Below are positions 43,040 through 52,456 of a DNA stretch of 64,000 bases, piece by piece. This DNA comes from Bacteroidales bacterium (GTDB taxonomy: Bacteria > Bacteroidota > Bacteroidia > Bacteroidales > UBA932), in NCBI GenBank assembly GCA_024401995.1, contig JAKSJZ010000001.1, positions 1 through 64,000 on the forward strand, written 5' to 3'. The notes beneath the pieces are model-generated. The model saw only the letters and a list, made by a program, of their open reading frames with translations, searched no databases and was not told the DNA's origin. Within the stretch, counting starts at the first letter, position 1, and each line of letters opens with the position of its first letter. A program made the position numbers and the translations under genes.

Positions 43040-43054
43040 CGGGGCTCCACCCCG
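43040..43054 (-). other. Small hairpin in the aspS leader
   Basis: On the minus strand CGGGG and CCCCG can pair around a 5-base loop, about 20 bases before the aspS ATG and after the box at 43065-43072. It could be a leader hairpin or the end of the rsmA transcript; there is no U-run, only AAAAGGAAAC. Confidence 0.4.
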
Positions 43055-43064
43055 TTCCATTGTA

Positions 43065-43072
43065 CAAAAATA
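43065..43072 (-). promoter_or_regulatory. -7 box for aspS
   Basis: The reverse strand reads TATTTTTG, a TAnnTTTG match, 44 bases before the aspS ATG. A TTTG lies 18 bases upstream of it, one short of the usual spacing, at the rsmA 3' end. Confidence 0.5.
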
Positions 43073-43089
43073 ATAAATCCGGAGCGAAT

Positions 43090-43851
43090 TCAAAGTGTTT
43101 TCGCGAGCCGTACGAAGTCCTCCACGCCCAGATTCTCCGCCCTGAGCCCGAACACGGGATCGGTGGTCGGAGTCTCCGGGGACAGGAGCGGCTTGAGCGC
43201 ATTGCGGAGCGTCTTGCGCCGCTGGTTGAAAGCCGTCTTCACCACCTGCCGGAAACGCCCCTCGTCAACGCCGAGTTCCGTGCGCGAATTGCGCCTCAGC
43301 CTTATGACGGCCGACTGCACCTTCGGCGGCGGAGAAAACGCTCCGGAACCGACCGTGAAAAGATATTCTATGTCATACCAGGCCTGAAGCAGCACGCTGA
43401 GGATCCCGTACGTCCTGCTTCCGGGCTTTTCCGCAATCCTCTCCGCCACCTCCTTCTGTACCATGCACACCACTTCGGGAATATGCTCCCGTTCGTCCAG
43501 TATCCTGAAGAATATCTGCGAGGAGATGTTGTAGGGGAAATTGCCTATCACCCGGTAATCGCCTGCAAAAAGCAGGCGGGGGTCCAACTTCAGGAAATCC
43601 CCCTCCACAAGCCTTCCCCCTATGCCGGGGAAATGCCCCAGAAGATACTCCACCGACTCCGGGTCTATCTCTATCATCTTTGGGGACAGGTCCTCCCTGG
43701 CCAGCAGGCGACCCGTAAGAACGCCCGTCCCCGGCCCGATTTCCAGCACGTCTCCCACCGCCTGCGGCTCCAGCGCGGCGACGATGTTCTCCGCCACCCT
43801 CTGATCTGTCAGGAAATGCTGACCCAGCGACTTCTTTGCACGAACTTCCAT
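43090..43851 (-). CDS. rsmA: 16S rRNA dimethyladenosine transferase
   Basis: RsmA (KsgA) dimethylates two adjacent adenosines near the 3' end of 16S rRNA. The 253-residue protein starts MEVRAKKSLGQHFLTDQRVA, with the SAM motif LEIGPGTGVLTGRLL and the catalytic NFPYNIS segment (GNFPYNISSQIFFRIL). ATG at 43851 is placed just after the apbC stop; an upstream ATG at 43866 would add MPRRP. Normal length for the family. Confidence 0.95.
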   Translation of the reverse strand: MEVRAKKSLGQHFLTDQRVAENIVAALEPQAVGDVLEIGPGTGVLTGRLLAREDLSPKMIEIDPESVEYLLGHFPGIGGRLVEGDFLKLDPRLLFAGDYRVIGNFPYNISSQIFFRILDEREHIPEVVCMVQKEVAERIAEKPGSRTYGILSVLLQAWYDIEYLFTVGSGAFSPPPKVQSAVIRLRRNSRTELGVDEGRFRQVVKTAFNQRRKTLRNALKPLLSPETPTTDPVFGLRAENLGVEDFVRLAKTL

Positions 43852-43855
43852 CGGC

Positions 43856-44914
43856 CTACGCGGCAAATTCCGCTATCCGCTCCGCCAGACTGCGGAACGC
43901 TTCCGCATCGGGGCCTTCTCCAAGCGCGGAGGGTGTGCCCGAATCACCGCTCTCCCTTATGCCTTGAACCAAAGGAATCTGTGCCAGCAGCGGCAGACCG
44001 AGCGAGGCGGCCATCTCCGCACCCCCGCCGTTGCCGAAAAGGTAATATTTCTCGGCGGGATGCTCCCTGGGGGTGAACCAGGACATATTCTCCACTATGC
44101 CCAGAATGGGCTTGCGCACGTTCTCGTTTCGGAAAAGGTTGACGCCCTTCTCCACGTCCGCCAGGGCCACGGCCTGGGGCGTCGTCACTATCACGGCTCC
44201 TTCCACGGGTATGTCCTGGACCAGACTTATGTGGATGTCCCCCGTCCCGGGAGGCATATCTATCAGCAGGTAGTCAAGTTCTCCCCAGCGGACCTGCAGA
44301 ATCATCTGCTTGAGTGCGCTGCAGGCCATTGGGCCGCGCCAGATAAGGGCCTGGCCGCGCGAGGCGAAATACCCCACCGACATCCACTTGACCCCGAACT
44401 TTTCGACAGGGAGTATCAGTTCCCGGCCGTCTTCCATAACCGCCTCGGGGGCAACCCCCTCGGTCGCGGTCATCATCGGGACGGACGGGCCGTACACGTC
44501 GGCATCCGCAAGGCCGACCTTATATCCCTGCCGCGCAAGCGCACAGGCAAGATTGACGGCGACCGTGGACTTGCCGACCCCGCCCTTGCCGGAAGCGACG
44601 GCTATTATGTGGCGCACCCCCTCTATCTGGTCTGTTCCGAGTTCGTTGACGCCTTGCCGCCCCTTTTTCGGCGCATCCTTAACCCGGGTCGCGACCTTTG
44701 CTCCGGCATAACCCGCACGGGTCAGCGCCGCACGGGTCGCACCCACAAGATATTCCGTCAACGGGTCGCGCCGCGCCGGAAACGCGAGTTCTACAAACAC
44801 CGTTCCGTCCTCTTCGCCCACCGACTCAACCATACCGAGATCCACAATGCTCCTGTCCCCCTGAGCCGGATGGGTGACCGTCGCCAGAATCTCCATTATT
44901 TTTTCCTTGTCCAT
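43856..44914 (-). CDS. apbC: Mrp/ApbC Fe-S cluster carrier ATPase
   Basis: ApbC-type proteins carry Fe-S clusters to target enzymes in the cytoplasm. From the ATG at 44914 the 352-residue product begins MDKEKIMEILATVTHPAQGD (a MIP18-like N domain to about residue 85), then the deviant Walker A VASGKGGVGKSTVAVNLACA, DADVYGPSVPMM and DMPPGTGDIHISL. The CxxC pair often seen near the C terminus of Nbp35 relatives is not evident (ENMSWFTPREH in its place). ATG at 44920 is an alternative. Fe-S needing enzymes lie downstream (enoate reductase, aconitase X). Confidence 0.92.
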   Translation of the reverse strand: MDKEKIMEILATVTHPAQGDRSIVDLGMVESVGEEDGTVFVELAFPARRDPLTEYLVGATRAALTRAGYAGAKVATRVKDAPKKGRQGVNELGTDQIEGVRHIIAVASGKGGVGKSTVAVNLACALARQGYKVGLADADVYGPSVPMMTATEGVAPEAVMEDGRELILPVEKFGVKWMSVGYFASRGQALIWRGPMACSALKQMILQVRWGELDYLLIDMPPGTGDIHISLVQDIPVEGAVIVTTPQAVALADVEKGVNLFRNENVRKPILGIVENMSWFTPREHPAEKYYLFGNGGGAEMAASLGLPLLAQIPLVQGIRESGDSGTPSALGEGPDAEAFRSLAERIAEFAA

Positions 44915-44934
44915 TTGCATTTGACTCTTTCGGA

Positions 44935-44942
44935 CAAATTTA
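44935..44942 (-). promoter_or_regulatory. -7 box for apbC
   Basis: The reverse strand reads TAAATTTG, 20 bases before the ATG at 44914. No TTG at the right place upstream. It shares the gap with the stronger promoter of the EF-G-like gene on the other strand. Confidence 0.4.
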
Positions 44943-44980
44943 CTCATTTTTGTCGTCATATCGGCGTTATCCGGTCGGGA

Positions 44981-45012
44981 TTTGCATTTTTTCACAGGAA
45001 ATGATATTTTTG
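44981..45012 (+). promoter_or_regulatory. Promoter of the EF-G-like gene
   Basis: TTTG (44981-44984), 20 bases, TATTTTTG (45005-45012): a full match to the Bacteroidota consensus. The ATG at 45063 is about 45 bases from the expected start, leaving an A-rich leader. Confidence 0.75.
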
Positions 45013-45062
45013 TAGGATACGTGTACACGGAAAAGAATATTAACTGAACAATAATCAACAAA

Positions 45063-47174
45063 ATGAAAGAGTATTCAAAACAAGACATCCGCAACGTGGT
45101 GCTTGTAGGCGCCACCAAATCCGGCAAGACTACGCTTGCAGAAGCCATGCTCTATGAAGGCAAAGTCATAGACCGTCGCGGCACGGTGGAGGACAAGAAC
45201 ACCGTCTCCGACAATGACGAACTGGAAAAGCAGAACCAGCGCTCCATCTATTCCACCCCCCTTTATGCCGAATTCATGGGCAAGAAGGTGAACTTCATCG
45301 ACACTCCGGGTGCCGACGACTTCATCGGCGGGGCCTATTCGGCCTTCCGGGTCTGTGACTGCGGAATTCTGGTGGTCAACGCCCAGCAGGGCGTCGAGGT
45401 TGGCACGCAGGCATTCGCCCGCAGGGCCGAGGATATCAAGTTTCCGATGATTCTTGCCGTCAACCAGCTTGACGCGGAAAAGGCGGACTGGGATGTCGTG
45501 CAGGCGTCACTGAAGGAGAACTTCGGCGGCAAGATCATCAACGTGCAGTTCCCCGTCAACGCCGGGACCGGTTTTGACGGCTTCGTGGACGTGCTGATGA
45601 ACAAATACTACCACTTCAAGGATGCCAACGGCACAAGGGAGGACCTCGAAATTCCCGCCGAATATGCGGCTATGGCCGAAGAATACCGTCAGGCCCTGAT
45701 CGAAAAGGCCGCCGAATATGACGACGCCCTTATGGAGAAGTTCTTCGAGGTCGGGGAGCTCACCGAGGACGAGATCCGCGCCGGTCTTGCAAAAGGCATC
45801 AAGGACGCTCAGGTTTATCCCGTATTCTGCGTGTCGGCGAAGAAGGACATCGGCGTGAAGAGACTTCTGGAGTTCACCAAGAACGTCTGCCCTGTCCCCG
45901 ACAACAAGGAGGACGGTCCCGCATCGCTCTTCATATACAAGAACGACGTCGAGCCGCATCTTGGAGAAGTGTCCTACTTCAAGGTCATGAGCGGCACGAT
46001 TACCGCCGGAATGGACCTCGAGGACCCCGTGTCCGGCAACAAGGAGCGCCTGTCCGCCATCTATGCGGTGGCCGGGACCAAGAAGGAGAGCGTCACCTGC
46101 CTCAAGGCGGGCGACCTCGGCTGCGCCGTCAAGCTCAAGAACAGCCGGTCGGACACAACCCTGTCCGCTCCCGGTTCGGGCATCACCTATGACAAAATCA
46201 AGTATCCGGAGCCCAAGTACCGCTGCGCCATCAAGGCCAAGGTCCAGCAGGAGGACCAGAAGCTCGGCGACGCCCTCAAGAAGATTGCCGCCACTGACCC
46301 CACCACGATTGTGGAATACTCGAAGGAGCTTCGCCAGACCATTCTGAGCGGCAACGGAGAGCAGCACATCAATATCATCAAGTGGCGTCTTGTCAACGAA
46401 TTCGGGGTTGACGTGGAACTCTTTGCCCCGAAGGTGCCTTACCGCGAGACCATCACAAAGGTGGCCTGTGCACAGTACCGCCACAAGAAACAGTCCGGCG
46501 GCGCCGGTCAGTTCGGCGAGGTTCACCTCCTGGTATGTCCTGCCGAAGGGGAGCTGAACACGAAGTTCAAGATTGACGGGAAGGATACCCAGCTCAACGT
46601 AAAGACCCAGGACATCACCGAACTGGAGTGGGGAGGCAAGCTCGAGTTCTACAACTGCGTCGTTGGCGGCGCCATCGACCTCGGATTCATGCCCGCCATC
46701 CTCAAGGGTATCAAGGAGAAGATGAGCGAAGGCCCTCTTACGGGTTCCTATGCCCGCGATATCCGGGTGTTCGTCTATGACGGCAAGATGCATCCGGTTG
46801 ATTCGAAGGAAATCGCGTTCATAATTGCCGGACGCAACGCCTTCAAGGAGGCTTTCCGCAACGCCGGCCCGAAGATTCTCGAACCCATCTATGACGTGGA
46901 GGTGATGACCCCCGCCGAATATCAGGGCGCGGTTATGTCCGACCTTCAGAACCGCCGCGGCATTCTTGGAGACCTCGGAGCAGACAAGGGATTCTCGATT
47001 CTCAAGGCCAGGGTTCCCCTCGCGGAACTCTACCGGTACTCCACAATCCTGAGTTCCCTCACTTCCGGGGCCGCTACGTTCTCAATGAAGTTTGCCGACT
47101 ACCAGCCTGTTCCGGGCGACGTTCAGACCAAGCTTCTTGCTGATTACGCAGCTGCGGAGGAAGAGGACGAATAA
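45063..47174 (+). CDS. EF-G-like translation factor of the EF-G2 type, GTPase motifs altered
   Basis: A 703-residue homologue of elongation factor G with all five domains (KQSGGAGQFGEVHL marks domain IV). GTP-site motifs deviate: P-loop GATKSGKT (16-23), switch II DTPGADDF (80-87) with Ala at the place of the catalytic His, and NQLD (134-137) instead of NKxD. It matches the second EF-G of Bacteroides, which as I recall was reported to translocate without hydrolysing GTP and to matter in starvation and gut colonisation. The main fusA, normally next to rpsG and rpsJ, is not in the window. mutS follows 18 bases later. Confidence 0.9.
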   Translation: MKEYSKQDIRNVVLVGATKSGKTTLAEAMLYEGKVIDRRGTVEDKNTVSDNDELEKQNQRSIYSTPLYAEFMGKKVNFIDTPGADDFIGGAYSAFRVCDCGILVVNAQQGVEVGTQAFARRAEDIKFPMILAVNQLDAEKADWDVVQASLKENFGGKIINVQFPVNAGTGFDGFVDVLMNKYYHFKDANGTREDLEIPAEYAAMAEEYRQALIEKAAEYDDALMEKFFEVGELTEDEIRAGLAKGIKDAQVYPVFCVSAKKDIGVKRLLEFTKNVCPVPDNKEDGPASLFIYKNDVEPHLGEVSYFKVMSGTITAGMDLEDPVSGNKERLSAIYAVAGTKKESVTCLKAGDLGCAVKLKNSRSDTTLSAPGSGITYDKIKYPEPKYRCAIKAKVQQEDQKLGDALKKIAATDPTTIVEYSKELRQTILSGNGEQHINIIKWRLVNEFGVDVELFAPKVPYRETITKVACAQYRHKKQSGGAGQFGEVHLLVCPAEGELNTKFKIDGKDTQLNVKTQDITELEWGGKLEFYNCVVGGAIDLGFMPAILKGIKEKMSEGPLTGSYARDIRVFVYDGKMHPVDSKEIAFIIAGRNAFKEAFRNAGPKILEPIYDVEVMTPAEYQGAVMSDLQNRRGILGDLGADKGFSILKARVPLAELYRYSTILSSLTSGAATFSMKFADYQPVPGDVQTKLLADYAAAEEEDE

Positions 47175-47192
47175 CACGGGAGGACTTCGCGC

Positions 47193-49811
47193 GTGGCACG
47201 CCAGGTGGAAGACACCCCTTTGTTGAAACAGTACTTTTCAATAAAGGCCCAGTATCCGGAAGCTATTCTGCTCTACAGGGTAGGGGACTTCTATGAAACA
47301 TATTCCGACGACGCCCTGCTGGCCAGCAGGGTGCTCGGTCTTGTCCTGACCAAAAGAAGCAACGGTCAGGGCCGGGAGCCTGTCGCGATGGCAGGATTCC
47401 CCCATCACGCAATAGAACAGTACCTCCAGAAGCTTGTCCGCGCGAAATACAAGGTCGCAATCTGCGATCAGCTCGAAGACCCGAAGCTCATCCAAAGCAA
47501 GCTCGTCAAGCGGGGCATAACCGAAATCCTCACTCCCGGCGTCGCCTTCGGAGAGAACCTTCTTGACCAGAAGGAGTACAACTTCCTGGCCGGCGTCACT
47601 CTTGACGGCCCCGATTGCGGGGTGGCATTCCTGGACGCGTCAACCGGACATTTCCAGGTGGCGGAAGGCTCGCGGGAATATATCTTCTCGCTGATTTCAA
47701 GCATGCAGCCGAAGGAGATTGTGGTCAGACGCGAAGACAGCCGTTTCGCAAAGGAGAAATGGAGCGGAACGTACATCTCCACCATCGACGACTGGGCCTT
47801 CGTGTATGAGTCGGCCCGGGAGAAGCTCTGTTCGCAGCTCGGCGTGAAAAACCTCAAGGGTTTCGGCGTGGAGATTTTTCCTTTGGCCGTATGTTCCGCA
47901 GGAGCGCTTATCCATTATCTCGAGCAGACCTGCCATACGGGGCTCGGCAATATATGCAGCATCTCCCGCATCGACGAAGGAAAGTTCGTGTGGATGGACA
48001 GGTTCACCTTCCGCAATCTTGAGGTGTTCCACAGCACAAGCGCCGAAGACGGCGTGGCGCTGGTCGACGTGATCGACCGTTGCTGTTCGCCGATGGGTGC
48101 ACGCCTGCTGCGGCAATGGCTTTCGATGCCCATTATGGATATCGAAGAACTGAACCGCCGCTATGACTGCGTCCAATTTTTCGTGGATAACGAGGAGGCG
48201 CTGGACGAACTTCGGGGGTGCATTTCCGAAATCGGCGATCTTGAGAGAATCATCTCCAGGGTGGCGACCGGCCGTGTCTCTCCCCGCGAGGTCTCCCATC
48301 TGGGCCGCAGCCTGTCAAAGATAAAGCCGCTGCTGGGCATCTGCTCCTCCACGGGCGTGGAAGCCCTGGACTCTCTTTCCGGCCAGCTTACCGACAACGA
48401 GGAGCTTGTGACGCTCATACAGACCACCCTCGGCGAATCTCCGGCGCCCCAGATCGGAAAGGGGGACGTGATTGCCCCGGGCATAAACAAGGAACTCGAC
48501 GACCTCCGTTCCATCTCGCGCGGCGGCAAGGACTACCTTATACAGATGCAGCAGCGGGAATGCGAAAAAACAGGCATCAACAGCCTGAAAATAGGCTACA
48601 ACAATGTCTTCGGATATTATTTCGAGGTGCGCAACACCTACCGCGACGCCGTCCCGTCCGACTGGATACGGAAGCAGACCCTGGTCAACGCGGAACGTTA
48701 CATCACCGAAGAACTGAAAGACTACGAGCAGCGCATCCTGTCAGCGGAGGGCAATATCTATGAGATCGAGTCCCGGCTGTTCGCGGAACTTGTGTCCTCT
48801 ATCCAGAAGAGCCTTGCCCGGATTCAGCAGAACTGCCGTATCATTTCGAAAATCGATGTCCTGCAAAGTTTTGCGCTGCAGGCTGTCGAAAGGTCTTACT
48901 GCCGGCCGGTCGTGGACAGGTCCGACAGCATTGACATCAGGGGCGGGCGTCATCCGGTCATAGAAACAAGGATGCCGGACGGGGAGGAATACGTGCCCAA
49001 CGACCTGTCCATGGGGAGCAACAGCACCCAGATAATGATTCTGACCGGCCCCAATATGGCCGGAAAGTCCGCCCTGCTCAGGCAGAGCGCCCTGATTGTG
49101 CTGATGGCCCAGTGCGGCTCGTTTGTTCCGGCCACCTCCGCCCGATTCGGCTATTTCGACAAGATTTTCACCCGGGTCGGAGCGACGGACAACATCTCCC
49201 GCGGCGAATCCACGTTCATGGTGGAGATGATCGAGACCGCCACAATAATGCACAACCTGTCGCAGCGTTCCCTGGTCCTGCTGGACGAGATAGGACGCGG
49301 AACCTCAACTTACGACGGGATGTCGATAGCGCGCGCAATTGTCGAATATATCCACAAATACGGCCGCGGGGCGAAAACCCTTTTCGCTACGCATTACCAC
49401 GAACTCAACGATCTCGAGAAACGCCTTGCACGCGTGAAGAACTACCACATCGCCGTCAAGGAAGACGGACACAACGTGATTTTCCTCCGCAAACTCGAGG
49501 AAGGTGGAGTGGCCCACAGTTTCGGCCTGCACGTGGCCCGGATGGCGGGAATGCCCAAGGAGGTCCTGGACTTTGCGGAACGCACCCTGCACGACCTCGA
49601 AAAGAAGGAGCTCAGCATCAAGGCCGTGAGCGAGAAAGGCCGCGTCGAGGATGACGGAAGCGTACAGTTGTCTTTCTTCCAGCTGCAGGACCCGCTGCTC
49701 GGTTCGCTGAAAGACAGGCTCGATGCCGCAGACCTTGACAATATGACCCCGCTTCAGGCTTTTGACCTGCTCAGGAAACTCAAGGAGGAGATGGGGCTTG
49801 ACCCTACTTGA
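47193..49811 (+). CDS. mutS: DNA mismatch repair protein MutS
   Basis: MutS finds mismatches and starts repair with MutL. The 872-residue protein begins ARQVEDTPLLKQYFSIKAQY after a GTG start at 47193, with the mismatch-binding motif ILLYRVGDFYETY (Phe-x-Glu), connector and clamp domains, Walker A GPNMAGKS near residues 618-625, DEIGRGTSTYDG and TTHYHEL-like ATHYHELNDLE. The C-terminal tail SVQLSFFQL may bind the sliding clamp. It is 18 bases downstream of the EF-G-like gene and overlaps the convergent transporter gene by 8. Confidence 0.96.
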   Translation: MARQVEDTPLLKQYFSIKAQYPEAILLYRVGDFYETYSDDALLASRVLGLVLTKRSNGQGREPVAMAGFPHHAIEQYLQKLVRAKYKVAICDQLEDPKLIQSKLVKRGITEILTPGVAFGENLLDQKEYNFLAGVTLDGPDCGVAFLDASTGHFQVAEGSREYIFSLISSMQPKEIVVRREDSRFAKEKWSGTYISTIDDWAFVYESAREKLCSQLGVKNLKGFGVEIFPLAVCSAGALIHYLEQTCHTGLGNICSISRIDEGKFVWMDRFTFRNLEVFHSTSAEDGVALVDVIDRCCSPMGARLLRQWLSMPIMDIEELNRRYDCVQFFVDNEEALDELRGCISEIGDLERIISRVATGRVSPREVSHLGRSLSKIKPLLGICSSTGVEALDSLSGQLTDNEELVTLIQTTLGESPAPQIGKGDVIAPGINKELDDLRSISRGGKDYLIQMQQRECEKTGINSLKIGYNNVFGYYFEVRNTYRDAVPSDWIRKQTLVNAERYITEELKDYEQRILSAEGNIYEIESRLFAELVSSIQKSLARIQQNCRIISKIDVLQSFALQAVERSYCRPVVDRSDSIDIRGGRHPVIETRMPDGEEYVPNDLSMGSNSTQIMILTGPNMAGKSALLRQSALIVLMAQCGSFVPATSARFGYFDKIFTRVGATDNISRGESTFMVEMIETATIMHNLSQRSLVLLDEIGRGTSTYDGMSIARAIVEYIHKYGRGAKTLFATHYHELNDLEKRLARVKNYHIAVKEDGHNVIFLRKLEEGGVAHSFGLHVARMAGMPKEVLDFAERTLHDLEKKELSIKAVSEKGRVEDDGSVQLSFFQLQDPLLGSLKDRLDAADLDNMTPLQAFDLLRKLKEEMGLDPT

Positions 49812-51168
49812 AAAAGTTCGCGAGGAACACCACCGTTATTCCTACGGGGGCGATATATTTCACGACGAAATAGAAGACATTGAACACCACGACCCCTGCC
49901 CGGTTCGTGCCGGAATTGGTGAACTCATCCCTTACGTCCTCCTTCTTCATCACCCACCCGGTAAACAGGGCCACCGCCAGCGCCCCTATAATCATCAGGT
50001 AGTTGGACGAAAGCTCGTTGCAGATGTCGAAAATACTGTGGTTGAAGAGCCGGATGTCGGAAAGGACGCCGAAAGACAGGGAGCAGACTCCGCCCAGAAT
50101 GGCCATTGCCAGAAAAAGAACCAGCGCGGCGCGTCCGCGTGTGAAATGCCTGTGTGACACCAGGTGCTCGGCACACACCTCGAAAAGAGAAATCGAAGAC
50201 GTAAGCGCCGCCATGAAAATCGCAAGGAAGAATATTGTCGCTACGATACGGCTGACAACCGGAGATCCCAGATGCTGTCCGAGGGATGAGAAAATATACG
50301 GGAAAGTCTCGAACACGAGGGACGGTCCGCTTGACGGGGCGATTCCCACGGAAAACACTGCCGGCATAATGGCAAGACCCGCAAGAATGGCAAAGCCCGA
50401 ATCGAAGAGACAGGTCAGGAAGCCGGAGGAAACGATACCGGTATCCTTCTTCATATAAGATGCATAAACTATGACACCTCCCACGCCGAGGGACATCGAA
50501 AGGAAGGACTGCCCCAGCGCATCCGCCACTGCGCCGGCCGTGAGTTTCGAAAAATCCGGCTTCAGAAGATACCGTACACCTTCCGCGCTGCCGGGCAGCA
50601 TTACCGAATACACGGCAACTATCACCATAAGGACGAACAGGAGCGGTGTCATCACTTTCGTAACCTTTTCTATGCCATTCTTGACACCAAGCACACATAT
50701 GCCCGCAGTCATCCCGAGAAACACGAGGTGCGTGCATATGGGGCGCCAGACATCGGACGCGTAACCGTTGAACACGCCGGAAGAAGCCGCCGCGTTGTCG
50801 GCGTGGAATCCGAACATGGACGCCTGGACCAAATACTCAAGCGACCAACCTCCTATCACGCTGTAATAGGAGTTGATGATGAAACAGGACAACACCGCCA
50901 GAATCCCGAAAAAGTTCCACCGCGTCCCCGGAGCCAGCGTGGTATATGCCACATATGCTCCGGCTCGCGCCCTGCGCCCTATCACCGTTTCACAGCAAAG
51001 GACCGGAAACGACAAAACCAGGGAAAATATCAGGTAAATCACTATGAACGCGGCCCCGCCGGATTCTCCGACCACATACGGAAAACGCCAGATATTCCCC
51101 AGGCCTATCGCCGACCCGGCAAGCGCCATAATAAAGGCGAATTTACCGCCAAAATTCTCTCTTTTCAT
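49804..51168 (-). CDS. Neurotransmitter:sodium symporter (NSS) family transporter
   Basis: A 454-residue inner-membrane Na+-coupled carrier with the LeuT-like first span FAFIMALAGSAIGLGNIWRF and PYVVGESGGAAF (unwound helix 1 with Na+ and substrate sites), and 11-12 spans in total. NSS proteins in bacteria import amino acids such as tryptophan, tyrosine, leucine or alanine; the substrate cannot be read from the sequence. It is the fourth gene of DUF5106-thyA-folA-NSS, overlapping folA in ATGA. Confidence 0.9.
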   Translation of the reverse strand: MKRENFGGKFAFIMALAGSAIGLGNIWRFPYVVGESGGAAFIVIYLIFSLVLSFPVLCCETVIGRRARAGAYVAYTTLAPGTRWNFFGILAVLSCFIINSYYSVIGGWSLEYLVQASMFGFHADNAAASSGVFNGYASDVWRPICTHLVFLGMTAGICVLGVKNGIEKVTKVMTPLLFVLMVIVAVYSVMLPGSAEGVRYLLKPDFSKLTAGAVADALGQSFLSMSLGVGGVIVYASYMKKDTGIVSSGFLTCLFDSGFAILAGLAIMPAVFSVGIAPSSGPSLVFETFPYIFSSLGQHLGSPVVSRIVATIFFLAIFMAALTSSISLFEVCAEHLVSHRHFTRGRAALVLFLAMAILGGVCSLSFGVLSDIRLFNHSIFDICNELSSNYLMIIGALAVALFTGWVMKKEDVRDEFTNSGTNRAGVVVFNVFYFVVKYIAPVGITVVFLANFFK

Positions 51169-51665
51169 CCTTTCCTTCTTGTGTACACTACAAACTCATA
51201 TCTGAAACCCGTTTCTGCGTCCGTCTGCGTCGCGGAACGGGACGATTCCTCCCAAACTGAAGAATCGATGACGGGGAAGAAAACGTCCGCGTCCTTAACC
51301 TCCGTATGGACGTGGGTTATATACAGTTCGTCGGCAAAAGCCATCCCCGCCCTGTAGACGGAAGCGCCCCCTATGATGAAGCACCTCTCTGCCGTGGCTG
51401 CGACCGCAAAGGCCTCGTCAAAAGAATTGACACACACCACCCCCTCATCCGCTATCGGCCCGCCCCCGAGGTTGAGAACTATGTTCTTCCTGCCTTTCAA
51501 CGGACGGAACGGGAGAGAAAAATAGGTGGTACGCCCCATAATCACCGGACAACCCGCGGTCGTTTTCCGGAAATACTGCAGATCTCCGGAGAGATGCCAG
51601 GGAAGCATTCCCTTCACACCTATCCCGAGGTTGTCCGCAACTGCCGCTATGATGCACTTTTTCAT
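51165..51665 (-). CDS. folA: Dihydrofolate reductase
   Basis: FolA regenerates tetrahydrofolate using NADPH. The 166-residue product reads [36 protein letters not shown] (Asp in the active site), [17 protein letters not shown] and [13 protein letters not shown]. It pairs with thyA, whose reaction makes dihydrofolate; the two overlap in ATGA at 51662-51665. Confidence 0.96.
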   Translation of the reverse strand: MKKCIIAAVADNLGIGVKGMLPWHLSGDLQYFRKTTAGCPVIMGRTTYFSLPFRPLKGRKNIVLNLGGGPIADEGVVCVNSFDEAFAVAATAERCFIIGGASVYRAGMAFADELYITHVHTEVKDADVFFPVIDSSVWEESSRSATQTDAETGFRYEFVVYTRRKG

Positions 51666-52456
51666 ATTGCAACGGGGGCTTTTATCGCCGGCCAGGGATC
51701 ATACCCCTCAAGCGAGAAGTCTTCGTATCTGAAGTCGAAGATACTCTTGACATCCGGGTTCAGAATCATCCGCGGAAGCGTCCGGGGCTCCCGGGAAAGC
51801 TGAAGGGTAGCCTGCTCCAAGTGGTTGAGGTACAGGTGAGTGTCACCTGTTGTATATACGAAGTCTCCGGGTTCAAGCCCGCAGACCTGGGCCAGCATCA
51901 TCGTCAGGAGCGAATACGACGCGATGTTGAACGGCATACCAAGGAACGTGTCGGCGCTGCGCTGATAGAGCTGGCAGCTGAGGCGTCCGTCCGCCACATA
52001 GAACTGGAACAGACAGTGGCAGGGCGGCAGGGCCATCCGGTCAACCTCTCCGGGGTTCCAGGCGCATACGATCATACGGCGCGAATCCGGACGCTTCTTC
52101 AAGTCCTCCACCACATTGGCAAGCTGGTCTATGCTCCTTCCGTCCGGGGCCGGCCAGCTTCTCCACTGATGGCCATACACGGGCCCGAGATTGCCGTCGG
52201 CATCTGCCCACTCGTCCCATATACTCACCCCGTGCTCCTGTAGATATCTGACGTTGGTATCGCCGGCTATGAACCAGAGAAGTTCGTAGATGATGGACTT
52301 CAGGTGAACTTTCTTCGTGGTAAGCAGAGGGAAGCCCTCCGACAGGGGGAAACGCATCTGATGGCCGAAAACGCTTTTCGTTCCGACCCCGGTACGGTCC
52401 GTCTTGACGGCCCCGTCCTCCATAATGTGTTTCAAAAGGTCAAGATATTGTCTCAT
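51662..52456 (-). CDS. thyA: Thymidylate synthase (ThyA)
   Basis: ThyA methylates dUMP to dTMP with methylene-tetrahydrofolate. The 264-residue protein has [13 protein letters not shown] (catalytic Cys), [20 protein letters not shown] and GDTHLYLNH, with [16 protein letters not shown] at the N terminus. Length equals E. coli ThyA. It is coupled to the thioredoxin-like lipoprotein gene upstream and to folA downstream by ATGA overlaps. Confidence 0.97.
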   Translation of the reverse strand: MRQYLDLLKHIMEDGAVKTDRTGVGTKSVFGHQMRFPLSEGFPLLTTKKVHLKSIIYELLWFIAGDTNVRYLQEHGVSIWDEWADADGNLGPVYGHQWRSWPAPDGRSIDQLANVVEDLKKRPDSRRMIVCAWNPGEVDRMALPPCHCLFQFYVADGRLSCQLYQRSADTFLGMPFNIASYSLLTMMLAQVCGLEPGDFVYTTGDTHLYLNHLEQATLQLSREPRTLPRMILNPDVKSIFDFRYEDFSLEGYDPWPAIKAPVAI

